From Ganoderma boninense (lineage: Eukaryota; Basidiomycota; Agaricomycetes; Polyporales; Polyporaceae), in contig CM035308.1 in assembly GCA_002900995.3 (NCBI GenBank), positions 1,364,001-1,428,000 of the forward strand: a DNA stretch of 64,000 nt. The letters run 5' to 3'. This document shows positions 49,589 through 59,663 of the stretch, piece after piece. How positions within the stretch are numbered: the stretch's first letter is position 1; each line of letters starts with the position of its first letter. Under the pieces are notes generated by a model that ran no database searches, was not told the origin of the DNA, and saw nothing but the letters and a program-made list of their open reading frames with translations. The translations under genes were made by a program, and so were the position numbers.

Positions 49589-50295
49589 TCACTGCCTGGC
49601 CCTTGGGCTACGGCTCCTGCTACGGCTGTCGCTACGGTACCGCTTCCTCCGAGGGCTCCTACTGCGAGAGCGGCGCGAGTCATCGGAATCAGATGCGGAT
49701 GAGGAGTCGGACGAGCTTCCGGAGTCAGAGTCGGAATCGCTGTCCGAGTCCGAGTCTGAGCCTGACGAAGACGCGGATCTCGAGCTGGAGGTGACATGTC
49801 AGTATTAGTACACAACGAAACTTGGTTGAGGAACATACCGTCTCCGTTTGCGCGATGACCCTTCGCCCTTTTCGTGGTTCTTCAGCCGTTCCTTCTCCTT
49901 CTCTTCAAGGATGCGATTCGCAGTACCGCTCCTGCTCTCGGTGTCAGTACACACATGCGCGCGGCACATTTCTAGCGAAGAATGTATGGTTACGCACTTG
50001 GATTTGAACTCCTCAGGCACCTCGACGGATGGCTTTCCGTCCGCCTTCAGCTTTGCAAGGACCTTGGGGTGCTCGAGCTGCTGCGTGCGAGATGGACGGG
50101 ATATATATGGACGAGAGCCCTTGCATTCGTATATGAAGTGCCCTGAAAGGCAAATGACGAGTGTGAGTTCCCTTCTTCCGATGTACCGCAGGAGATACGA
50201 GTCAACGCACCGGTCTTGAGACACTTCTGACAGACGGTAGTCGTGGAAGGTCTGGGGTTGTTGGAAGAGCTGCGGTGCGGCGCGAACTTGGACAT
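49589..50295 (-). CDS. CCHC zinc-knuckle, SR-like protein (ZCCHC10 type)
   Basis: Exons join to [74 protein letters not shown] is a canonical CX2CX4HX4C zinc knuckle at about residue 22. The phrase [13 protein letters not shown] is conserved in the ZCCHC10 family. A middle SGTANRILEEKEKERLKNHEKGEGSSRKRRR leads into a long Ser/Asp tract and then an Arg/Ser-rich end (RRSRSRSPRRKRYRSDSRSRS), stop TGA at 49589. It is about 180 residues. It is likely nuclear and RNA-binding given the knuckle and RS tail; the exact role is not established. It is divergent from the orphan gene at 50720. Confidence 0.88.
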
Positions 50296-50719
50296 GGCTT
50301 ATGAGGTAGGTCGTAGCACACCAAGAGGTATCCAGCCAAGTAGAGAACGAGAAAGGGGATACGCGTAACGAGAGCCTGAGAGTTGGTTGGTGGCCACTGG
50401 GGTGAGGGCCAAAGTTGGTGAAGCAACATGCAATAAGGTCCCAATTAGGCTTATTGACGCAAAATAAAGTTTTAAAAAACACTCATCGGCGAATTATTGC
50501 CAAAGCGCACGAATAGCGAGCGCCCATGGACAACACCGCACCTGCCATGATCATGATGCCCTCTGACTCCCAGCTAGACTTTGCGGCAGTCCTGGCCCTA
50601 GTCACCGCAGCACCATTCTTGTCTACTACGACACTGTACACTCTATATAAATGAAGGGCTTCACGGTCTGACCCTACGAGTCTCCTCTTCTTCCCTCTCC
50701 AGCTCTCGGAGAAAGCATC
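50296..50719. promoter_or_regulatory. Divergent promoter region
   Basis: These 424 bp lie between the zinc-knuckle gene and the orphan nucleotidyltransferase-like gene. The plus-strand gene has a TATA box (separate entry). No gene is recognised. Confidence 0.45.
50644..50650 (+). promoter_or_regulatory. TATA box of the orphan gene at 50720
   Basis: TATATAA lies 70 bp upstream of the ATG at 50720, a good core-promoter spacing. Confidence 0.55.
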
Positions 50720-52095
50720 ATGGGCGGAAAAGCGTTCAAGAACCTCCTCCCCAACGCGACTTTCCCTCGCATGCACCCAACGGTGTACAATGCTCTCAAA
50801 GCCCGGTTCCTTCCCACCCTCCAGTCCCTCTATGCGCACGCTGCCGTGTCGCCCGAAGCTCCAGGCAAAGTCAACTATGGTGATCTGGACATCATCGTAA
50901 CGGGCCCCCGCGAAGGCCTGACGCACGAACAGGTCAAGGACGCGCTCCGCGCGACGTGCAGCGTTCCTGCAGAAGGAAACAGGACGAGCAACTTTGCCAT
51001 CCCAGCCGACGCCTTCGAGGACATCGCGGAGGCGCGTCGCAAAGCCGCCGCCGCGGGGTCGAACACCGCGACCGACGACGGTGACGAGACGCAGGCGACG
51101 CCGGACACGAAAGTGTTCTTCCAAGTTGATGTGAACGTCTGCGCGGACCACGCGCAGTGGGAGCGCACCGTGTTCTACTCGTCCCTGGGCGACCTCGGGT
51201 TCTTCCTTGGGCTCTTTGCCCAAACCGCTGGGCTGTCGTTCAACATCTACGGCATGAAGGTGCGTCTGTCCCCCTCATATCCTTCCCCGATCCATGCACC
51301 TGAAGGTTATACTCTGTGGGCTTGCAGCTCGCAGAACCCATCCTTACATACCCCGCTCAAACGTTCTACGTCTCGTCTTCCATGGACGACGTCCTCTCCC
51401 TCTTCGAGCTCTCCATGGAGCGGTGGAAGGAGGGCTTCGCGACCGAGGACGACATCTTCGCGTGGCTTGCGACGTCTCCGTTCGCGCACATTCTCGCCGC
51501 GCGCTACCGTTCCCCCGAGTACGAGATCGCGGCGAAGGAGCGCATCCCCGAGCGCCCCATGCGCAGCCATTTCGTCGAGTACTTGCGCAAGCACGGCGTC
51601 TCCGCCCCCGCGACACCGCTCTTCGCCCAGGAGGGGCGCACGGACGAGAAGATCGCCGCGGCGCTCAGGTTCTTCGGGAAGGACGAGGAGCACGCGGCGC
51701 TCGTGTACAAGAGCCGTGCTCAGAAGCACTCCAAGGAACTGCTCAACGGCACAAACGTCATGGCGTGGACCGGCATAGCGGGAATGTCTGTCCGGGCCGT
51801 CATGGACGAGGTGAAGGAGCGCCTTGCCCACCTCCCACTGGGGTCTGGCACGGATGCGCCCCCCGCCGTCGGAGAGGCTGTCACAGAGTGGCAGAAGGCT
51901 CTGCTGGGCATGTCTGAGGAGGACATCCGCACGATGGTGGTGAGCGTGAAGGAGGAAATGGCGGAGGACGGGCGACTGGACTTCGACTGGAGGGCCGCGA
52001 AGGCCGCAAGGCTCGAAAAGAAGCGGCAGAAGGACATTGCCGCACCCGCGGTCTCGGTCGAGGACCAAACAGCTGCGGCCGTTGGTGTGGCATGA
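50720..52095 (+). CDS. Conserved-looking orphan with a nucleotidyltransferase-like motif pattern
   Basis: Two exons, 50720-51259 and 51328-52095, give 435 residues. I do not recognise a named family. The N-terminal part MGGKAFKNLLPNATFPRMHP leads to GKVNYGDLDIIV (about residues 52-63). About 70 residues later comes KVFFQVDVNVC. A short Asp-x-Asp with hydrophobic flanks plus a later Asp on a predicted beta strand is the metal-binding layout of polymerase-beta-type nucleotidyltransferases. The classical upstream Gly-Ser is not evident, so this is only a suggestion. The C-terminal half is helical and charged (MDEVKERL, EDIRTMVVSVKEEMAEDGRLDFDWRAAKAARLEKKRQKD). No membrane segment or signal peptide is seen. 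Confidence 0.75.
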
Positions 52096-52264
52096 TAGTA
52101 ATACGATGTCGTCGGATTGTCGTCGGATTGGATTGTACAACAGCGTCTCCGTGATACAACCTGGTATACCAAGCATGTGGCATCTTTAGACTATCTGTAC
52201 TCACTATGGAATCACATAAGGCCTACTTCGTTCGAACCATTGTCCAGGGCCCAGCCGCAGGACT

Positions 52265-53376
52265 CTAGAGCTTGTTCTTCAAACCCGTCTGCCATACACC
52301 AGTTATAAGCTCGTTCCTCTCCTGTTGTGCCATCCATTCGACTACGGTGTCAACAACTTCTTCGGGCATCTGGCAGACATCATGTCAATATCGACCCCTT
52401 CGAAGTGGCCATAACGTACTCCAGTAAAGTTGTGATCAGCCTCCTCAACATAGCGCAGTGTATGCGTGCCGGGGGTGCGGGAACCGTACGCGCGTGCGTA
52501 AATGAACGCATCATATGGGGGGACGACAGTATCCCGGAGGCCATGTAGCGAAAGCACGTCAATATGTGCTGGGAACTGGGTCCAGGCGATCGATGTGTCG
52601 ATTGACGCAAACGCCTCATAGTCTTCCTTTCTCACTCTAGAATGCAGGGAGTATGGGTTCCGTTCGAATGAATCGAAGCTAGTAGGACTTACTGAGCAAC
52701 GAATGGCTTGCGAGCAACTGTCGCCCGATATTCCGCAAAACCTTGTCGGTCAAATTGTTCTTGGTATAAACGCATGGCGTCTGGAATTGTCTCATTGGCT
52801 TTTAGTTTGACAGTTGGCCGCCGATGAACGCACCGTATATTTTCTGTGGTTTCAGGACTTAGCTTGCGCAGCTAGGGGGAAATATATTGAGAAATCGTAC
52901 CTCCATGCGATACCGTCCGGAGACATTGACAAACCTAGTCACAGTTTTGGCCTCCCGGTCGTTGTGCTTGCATAGCCACATAAGAGCGGTTATGCTTCCG
53001 CGGGAATGCCCAACAAGCATATCCACAACATAACCGTATTCCCTCTTGAGGTACTCCACGACAACTTCGAGGTCAATCACATCATCTGAGAAGCCTGCGA
53101 ACACCCATGGCCCAGGTGTTTCGTGATTCCCTCTGTGTAGAAAGGCCTGTCGTTTAGACAGAAGACCACGAGGGACGGCAAGTGACACACCTAAAATCGA
53201 AACGAAACGAGTCGACCGGTAGACCGGATGCAAGACGCTTCTGGAAGAGGTAGTCTTTGTGACTGGAGGTAATGCGAACCGGAGCTCAGACAATAGCGGA
53301 TGTGTGTATGCTATTGGAAGCTCACCCCATGGAACCATGAAGGATCTACGTCGAGGGGCAAATGAGCATCAAGCAT
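52265..53376 (-). CDS. Alpha/beta hydrolase (fungal serine-hydrolase type)
   Basis: Recovered exons read HKDYLFQKRLASGLPVDSFRFDFRGNHETPGPWVFAGFSDDVIDLEVVVEYLKREYGY, then VVDMLVGHSRGSITALMWLCKH. The GHSRGS elbow gives the nucleophile Ser. LSLHGLRDTVVPPYDAF supplies the acid Asp and EADHNFTG the His. A 50-nt intron then joins MPEEVVDTVVEWMAQQERNELITGVWQTGLKNKL, stop TAG at 52265-52267. The catalytic triad is complete, so an active esterase-like enzyme is likely; substrate is unknown. The first exon is not certain. An ATG at 53376 (MLDAHLPLDVDPSWFHG) is the best upstream candidate, but it does not splice in frame by the simplest route, so the 5' end is provisional. Confidence 0.78.
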
Positions 53377-53791
53377 AGTTATAAATACAAACAATATTGC
53401 CCACGGACCAATGCAACCTTTCGTCCGCTGGTGGGCTCTTCCGGAGCGACTTGCTCGAGGACTCCAACGATAGCGATTCCTGGCTGAGCAGTGTGAGGAA
53501 TGGCGATCTTGGTTGTCTTGCTGGACGTGTTATTGCCCAAGCTCATATTGGAGTTCTTCGGAGGCCGGAGGAAGAGTCGGAGAGGGGGCAGAGTGCAAGC
53601 AGGAGGGCATGTTGTCGGTCGGCAAGTGAGAAAGCCGTTTCCGCGTTCAGAGTTCCGACGGACGAGCGGGGAGACACATCAGCCGATGGGGGATGTCGAT
53701 GCTGCCCCGGCCCGGACTCGCTTCAAGACACCGTGGGAATCGTGGTCGTTACACCGCGGCACTGACGAGCGTCTAATGGCCATTGCTCGAC
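53377..53791. promoter_or_regulatory. Divergent promoter region of the hydrolase and V-ATPase d genes
   Basis: About 415 bp between divergent starts. An AT-rich patch (TATAAATA on the plus strand, near 53382-53389) abuts the hydrolase candidate start. No RNA gene or repeat is seen. Confidence 0.4.
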
Positions 53792-55177
53792 ATGGAGGCC
53801 CTCTTCTTCAACGTGCGCACCGTCGTCCTCTCTTTCTCTTGTGCTCGCTCAACAATGCTTGGATATGCAGGTCTCTGGTGGCTTTTTGGAGGGTATCGTT
53901 AGGGGATACAAAGCCGGCCTCCTCACCCAAAACCAGTACAACAACCTTACGCAATGCGAGACCATTGAGGGTATGTCCCCGCGCTGCGCACGCTAACACG
54001 CTCGGTGAGTAGGCTGAACCTGTTGCGTTTGCAGACTTCCGGACACAACTATCTGCCACGGACTATGGCAACTTTCTCGCAAACGAGCCGCTTCCCATCT
54101 CCACTTCGACTATCTCGGACAAGGCGACTCAGCTCCTCGTTGACCAATTCAACTTCCTCCGGAGCAATGCCATCGAGCCTTTGAACAAGTTCTTGGAGTA
54201 CATGACGTGGGTCTCTTCTCTCGGTGAGATTTGTACATTTCCCTGACTTAATGAGTTGCTCGTAGATATGCATATATGATCGACAATGTCATCCTCATCA
54301 TCACCGGAACACTGCATGGACGGAACACCAACGAACTCCTTCAACGGTGCCATCCCCTCGGTGTGTTTGATACCATGCCTGCTCTCTGCGTTGCAACCAA
54401 CGTGGAAGAGCTGTATCATACTGTGCTAGTCGAGACACCTCTCGGTATGTCATGACCCGCTTCTTCCACAGCCCTTAACAGCCTCACAAGCCCTCCTTCT
54501 CCCTCCTCACCTTTATCCTGCCGGTTCAACATCCAGCTCCTTACTTCCGTGACTCCGTCACCGCCGCGGACCTCGACGACCTCAACATCGAGATCATTCG
54601 CAACACGCTCTACAAGGCCTACCTCGAGGACTTCGACGCCTTCTGCACCAGCATCGGCGGGCCCACCGCGGACATCATGCACTCCACGCTCGCCTTCGAG
54701 GCCGACCGCCGTGCCATCAACATCACCATCAACTCCTTCGGCACGCAGCTCACCAAGGAGCAGCGCGCGAAGCTCTTCCCCACCATCGGCCGCCTCTTCC
54801 CCGAGGGCAACAACATGCTCGCGCGCGCCGACGACATCGAGCAGGTCCGCCAGGCCGTCGACCCCGTCGCTGAGTACCGCGCGTTCTTCGACACCTCTCC
54901 CGGCGCCGCCGCCCGCCAGGTGAACGGCGGCGGGGAGAGCACGGCGAACCTGCTGGGGGACCTCGGCGTGAGCGACGGGGCCGCGGACCTCGAGGACCGC
55001 TTCTTCGTGCACGAGGTGCACCTCAACAAGCTCGCGTTCCTGCAGCAGTTCCAGTTCGCGGTGTTCTACAGCTACATCAAGCTCAAGGAGCAGGAGATCC
55101 GGAGCATCACGTGGATCGCGGAGTGCATCGCGCAGAACGCGCGCGACAGGATACATGACTTCATCCCCACCTTCTGA
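53792..55177 (+). CDS. VMA6: V-type H+-ATPase Vo subunit d (Vma6)
   Basis: Five exons, 53792-53812, 53871-53970, 54035-54206, 54266-54444 and 54537-55177, total 1113 nt and 370 residues. Family blocks are [95 protein letters not shown] and [41 protein letters not shown] and a C-terminal [32 protein letters not shown] complete the protein. Subunit d caps the c ring and couples the V1 central stalk (D/F) to rotation. Length matches the family. The c' proteolipid gene is 4.4 kb upstream on the same strand. Confidence 0.97.
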
Positions 55178-55732
55178 GCGTCGGGACTGGACTATGCTCG
55201 GAGCTGAGGGGAGAGGGGGGGGCGGTCGGTTGGTGCTCATGATGTAGCTTACACCGGCTGTGAATGGACTTTGTACGACAGGCACCCATATACCTTTTTC
55301 TCGTTCCCTGCCCAAGGTTCCTGGGCTTGTGAAGCAGACCGGTCCACGTCTCGGAAGCTGATATAAGCCGATTCGATGAAGAATGAGAAGAGCAGCGGCG
55401 ACGAGCAATCAATGTTCTTCGCCGAGTAACCCAATCAACAGGTATCGGAGGTACCTAGGCGGATCCTAGAACTGTAGCGTCTCTAGGTAACGATACAACA
55501 CCCTACATAGCGTATTATAGATACAGTACTACAATGCACACACCACACTCCACGTACAGCGAGCCCTGTGGGGCCCCTACCTTACACCATGAGCCTGCCG
55601 GGATACGCAGATATGCACATGCATACAATGCACCGTACTCGATGTGTGCAGGGGTAAATAAAAAGAACACAGCGACATGCGTGTTCCGTGTTCATCCAAT
55701 GTATGGTGAGCATCGCCTCTTCTCCATAGGTG
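55178..55732. other. Intergenic, convergent 3' ends
   Basis: These 555 bp lie between the V-ATPase d stop and the Sec14-like stop. A stretch around 55490-55640 is rich in CAC/ACA. No gene is recognised. Confidence 0.45.
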
Positions 55733-57428
55733 TTAGTGGGCGATGACGTGGACGGCGGCAGCCGCGTCGTGGTGGACGCCCGCCGCCTGGTGCACTTGCC
55801 GTGCGTCAGGGTGCGCATCGTACACATGCTGGACTGCGGCCTCGACCTTCGCCAGGTCCGCAGCCCCGTCGCCCTCTGTGTGGGAGGGGGGCGTTGCTGG
55901 CGACAATGACGACGACTCGACCGACGACGTCTCGTCCGAACTGCTCCCGCTCCCTGACGAGGGGGCTGGCTCTGCTCCCCTGGCAGGCGGAGGGGCCGCC
56001 GCCCCGTTCACATCGCCGTGAACGCTGGCGGCCTTGCCCGCGAGCTCGTCCTGGTCATGCTCCCCGGGGAGGAGCGCAGGGGTCTTGCGAGCGCCTCTGA
56101 GCCAGAGCTCGCGCCGCCGGTGGCGATTGTGCATCCAGGGTCCGGCACTGCTCTTCATGCAGCCGCCGAAACCCTCGCAGGTGCACGTGCCGCCGAGGAT
56201 TGAGGGGAGGGCATCGGGGTCGATGATCTCGAGGAGCTTGCTCTGGTAGTCGGACCCGAGGATGGTCACCTTCTGCGCGGTTTCCTTCGCGATCCAGGGC
56301 TTCATGACGTTCCAGATCGTCGCGAAGCCGCGCCGGGCGTTCACGATGGCGAGTCGGGCGACGCTGAATCCAAAAAGAAAGCGACACAGGTCAAATGAGA
56401 AGCAATCGCAGCGGGCAGGGAGCGCATGTGGGCAGGGGCACGTACGTTTCGGGAAAGTAGTCCTGCGAGACCTGGAAGGAGCTCCGTGCGAAGTCCTTCA
56501 TCTGCCAGAACTGACCGAGACTGAAATAGCGATCGATACGCGGGGAAGGTAGTACGTTAGCCGGCACTCACGCGAGATCGGCCAGGCACCGAGGACGAGA
56601 GACGCACCCAAACCCTGAGAGGTCCACAACGACGCAGGTCCCGAGGATGGGCTTCCCAGCAGCCTGCGCGGCGGCGGGGAGGACTTCGCGTGGGAGCGCC
56701 TCGCAGTTGACGAGGACAGTCTGCCAGAAGCGCTCCATGCTCATCTTGCCCTCGAGCTTCGTGAGGTCGATGCCGCCAAAGTGGTGGAGGTTAATCGGGT
56801 GGCCTTCCTGCAACGACGGCGCAAATACACCATGAGAATTCGTTGTCCGATGCGGAGGAAACGGAATGCTATGCGCTAACCTTGTCCAGCTATTCATAAA
56901 CGCGTCATCGTCAAATTCGATCTCAGATGTGAATGTGTAATTTTTGGAACATACTTTATGGAAGTACAATGGCCAGCTCTCGAAGACGATGTCGCGTTCG
57001 GGGTACTGAATCAATGCGGATGTGGATTCAGTCTCAGCGGCGGGGGCGGCGGGGTGAGGCAACAATCAGAAGAGCACGTACATCGAACGGGTCGATCTCG
57101 CGGTAGAGCTCGTCAATTCCGCGGCCCTCTACGGTGCGCCGCCAATGCTGGCAGTTCTTCCACATCGCCAGGGACTGCTTGAGGTTGAAGTTGCGCGCTC
57201 GGAGGAAGCGGCTGCCAAACGCAAGTGGCGATGACGAGGAAGCGGGGAACGAGTGTTAGTTCGGCACCGATACGCTATTATGGACGGACGGGGGAAAGGA
57301 AGGAGTGCTACTTACAGCAGGGTTTCGTCATCCGTGCCGATGGTGTCCCCGTCGTGGATGAGATCATGCTCGACGAGCTGCTCCCGGAATTCCTTCAGGC
57401 TAACGCGCTGATGATCCTTCGGAGCCAT
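55733..57428 (-). CDS. Sec14-like (CRAL-TRIO) phosphatidylinositol/lipid-transfer protein
   Basis: Exon 1 gives MAPKDHQRVSLKEFREQLVEHDLIHDGDTIGTDDETLLRFLRARNFNLKQSLAMWKNCQHW, the CRAL-TRIO N-terminal helices. The lipid-binding domain includes EGHPINLHHFGGIDLTKLEGKM, GTCVVVDLSGFG, LGQFWQMKDFARSSFQVSQDYFPETY and a canonical gate and floor region ARRGFATIWNVMKPWIAKETAQKVTILGSDYQSKLLEIIDPDALPSILGGTC. Unlike classical Sec14, a long C-terminal extension (55.7-56.1 kb) rich in Arg, Ala, Pro, Ser and finally His/Ala follows, ending HVIAH with TAA at 55733. Sec14 proteins exchange PI and PC and feed PI-4-kinase signalling at the Golgi. The tail is probably disordered and species-specific. Confidence 0.92.
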
Positions 57429-59663
57429 GCCGCGAAGATATTAGAGTCAAGGTTAGGCTGTACGACGGTCGGGAGCTGCAGCAGACGTGTGGGGGGCCAA
57501 ACTGGGTGCGGAAAGGAAGAGAGGAGGGTTATAAAGGAAGGAAAGAGTCAGCGGCGGAGGATGAGGTGGGCTTGGCTGAATGACGGGTGGTGGGGGCGTG
57601 TGTGCGGGCCAATGCCATGTCTGGGACGGCCGAATGGTATCGGGCTGGTGCATCATCCCGATGACCACAGCCAGCCGAGCCGCTGCAGTGCGCGTCCATC
57701 CACGCGCGCCACCTCCGCTGACAAACTTTCTTGGGTCCGCTAACAAACGCCTCCATGGCCCCGGCGTTCCGGGATCCCTGGAGTGGTGCTCGGTGATCGA
57801 GCGACGAGAGGCGTTTGCCTGTTGCAGGAATCCAGCCTGGTCACGGTGCTTGGAGGGCTTCTTGAATTGCACAGGGGTCGTCTTACACATCATATCCAAG
57901 ATAAGACTTGTCCTCGTATCCCGGATACGACGTGTTCGTATGTGCTCGCGCGGTGGGTGTAGACGTCATTCCCAAGCACCTCCTAAACTTCACAAATTAA
58001 CAATCGCCCTTTTTAATGGTTTCATTTGCATGCCCTCGACGATACCTTGGCACAATAGGGCCATCGGTCATAAGAAACGCAAGGCTACCTTGTTGAAGTT
58101 GATGCGATCGCGGGGGTTGGGCCGACGTCGGACGGGTTCAAGCTGGGATGACGTAAGTATGTACAGACGGATAAAAGCCCCGCGAGGCAAATTAGTCATT
58201 CCAAGGGTGGGGCCCGGCCGCGAAGCGGCCCAAAAGGTACCTGCCAAGGGTGGGCAGCGCGCCGGAGGCGCGCTCTCCGTCCTCCGACCATCCACACCTT
58301 CCAGCTCCCTCAATCTCGACTGCAAGCTAGTGCAAAATACGCTTCAAAATCGTGCTTTATGGTGCTTCATTTACTGGGGTCTCGCGGCGGCGCGCGCGCC
58401 GCCGCGTCTCAATCTAAACCTCTCTATTTCCCCGTGCGCCCACCCTCGGTTTGCGATCACAACTCCTTCTCGAGTTCTCCACCAATTTCCTTCGTCTCGG
58501 GCTCATTTTTGATTGATATATCTCACCTTTCAGAATAATCCAGCACCACCACATACCACTTTCCCTCCCTCCTCAGTTTGCATTGTGTTTGTTTACGTTC
58601 AGTTGCTGTCTGGGCCTTGGTTTGTGGCTCATGCTCTTGTATTTATATCACATACACTTTAATATGATCCCAGATACATTACGCTTTCCCTTGTGCTCCC
58701 GCGGACCACTGAAACCGGGTGCGTCTGTCCTCGAGCCCGTCGCGAGCTCCGCTAGGCTCTGCCGCATCGTAAGCGCCCGCGAATGGTGCGTGGTCTCCTT
58801 CCGTATAAGGGCGTAGTAGGGCTAGGGTTTATTTGATCCCTCCGACCAAATGGGGGACAATTGGTCTGCGTGACGCGCCGAAAAATTCCTGCAGGCGCCT
58901 ATATGCTCGTCGTGACCCTTCAGAAGCATGGCTTGATGTGGTCTCTCCCCGAAGCAGCGCGAAGCTTCCAGGAAGTAGACCGTGTCATCACGCAGGAACC
59001 AACTCACCTGCCTTATTTGGGCCGAGAACGCTCGCCTGTCCGATCGCACCCTGACACTCACACAGATCGAGCCAGATCGAGCCGGTTCATGATCTATCTG
59101 AGAACTACACCCAGAGGCCGCGGCCAGAGGCAGGTCTGGAGCACAGCTCAACAGACTCGATTTATACCTTCAAGGATCGTCTACATAATATATTGGATAT
59201 CAAACAGAGTGAGTAGGTAATTGTCCAATTACTATTCATGCGAGCAACCCTGAACGAAAATGGATGAGCAGGCATTCCGCTAACGACGCAACAAACACAA
59301 CTAAATCCGGTCCGAAGCTGGCCACAAAGGTCAGTTAACTCATCTTGATAAAAGGGCAGCTGAACGACGCACTGGATTGACCGCTGTCCACCGCGGTTGT
59401 GGAACGAGCATGCGAGCTCGGTGCGTACCTCGCCAGGCCCTCGTTCGACTTCGCGAACCACGAGCTTTGGCTGCTCGTCAACCGGCCGCCGTGGCTGATG
59501 TCCTATTTGCATGTTCATAGTGTGAGCACCTTCTTCCCCGGTCGAGTGAACCCGCAACTTGAACGTACCGGGATCATGGGTGGAGAATCGAGACGCGAAT
59601 GGAACTCGCCATCCTGCCACAACCAAAATTCGGAATCATGCAATTAGCGTAGTCCTCGCTGAA
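57429..59663. other. Large gap (2.2 kb) with GC-hairpin repeat, no recognised gene
   Basis: This lies between the Sec14-like start and the stop of the DUF6534 gene. A 310-codon plus-strand frame (57580-58512) exists but is Arg/Ser/Pro/Cys-rich with no domain and runs through the hairpin repeats, so it is not called. The left end should hold the Sec14-like promoter. The 58.17-58.41 kb block is described separately. Confidence 0.5.
58177..58406. repeat. Array of GC-rich hairpins with repeated CCAAGGGTGGG box
   Basis: Elements in order are a near-palindrome GCCCCGCGAGGC (58177-58188); box CCAAGGGTGGG (58201-58211) followed by hairpin GGCCGC-GAA-GCGGCC (58216-58230); and the same box (58244-58254) followed by hairpin GCGCGCC-GGA-GGCGCGC (58257-58273). 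Further along is a perfect 24-bp all-G/C palindrome at 58383-58406 whose left half is CGCGGCGGCGCG. The two box-hairpin units have the same layout and three-purine loops but unrelated stems, as if structure rather than sequence were kept. It may be part of a dispersed repeat family. Confidence 0.7.

Noticed and set aside
57580..58512. 310-codon plus-strand open frame in the gap before the DUF6534 gene
   Set aside because: Composition is Arg/Ser/Pro/Cys-rich without any domain, it crosses the GC hairpins, and no promoter or splice partner supports it.
59162..59626. 154-codon minus-strand frame downstream of the DUF6534 gene
   Set aside because: No domain and no link by splicing to the DUF6534 exons; the gene ends with a proper stop at 59664.
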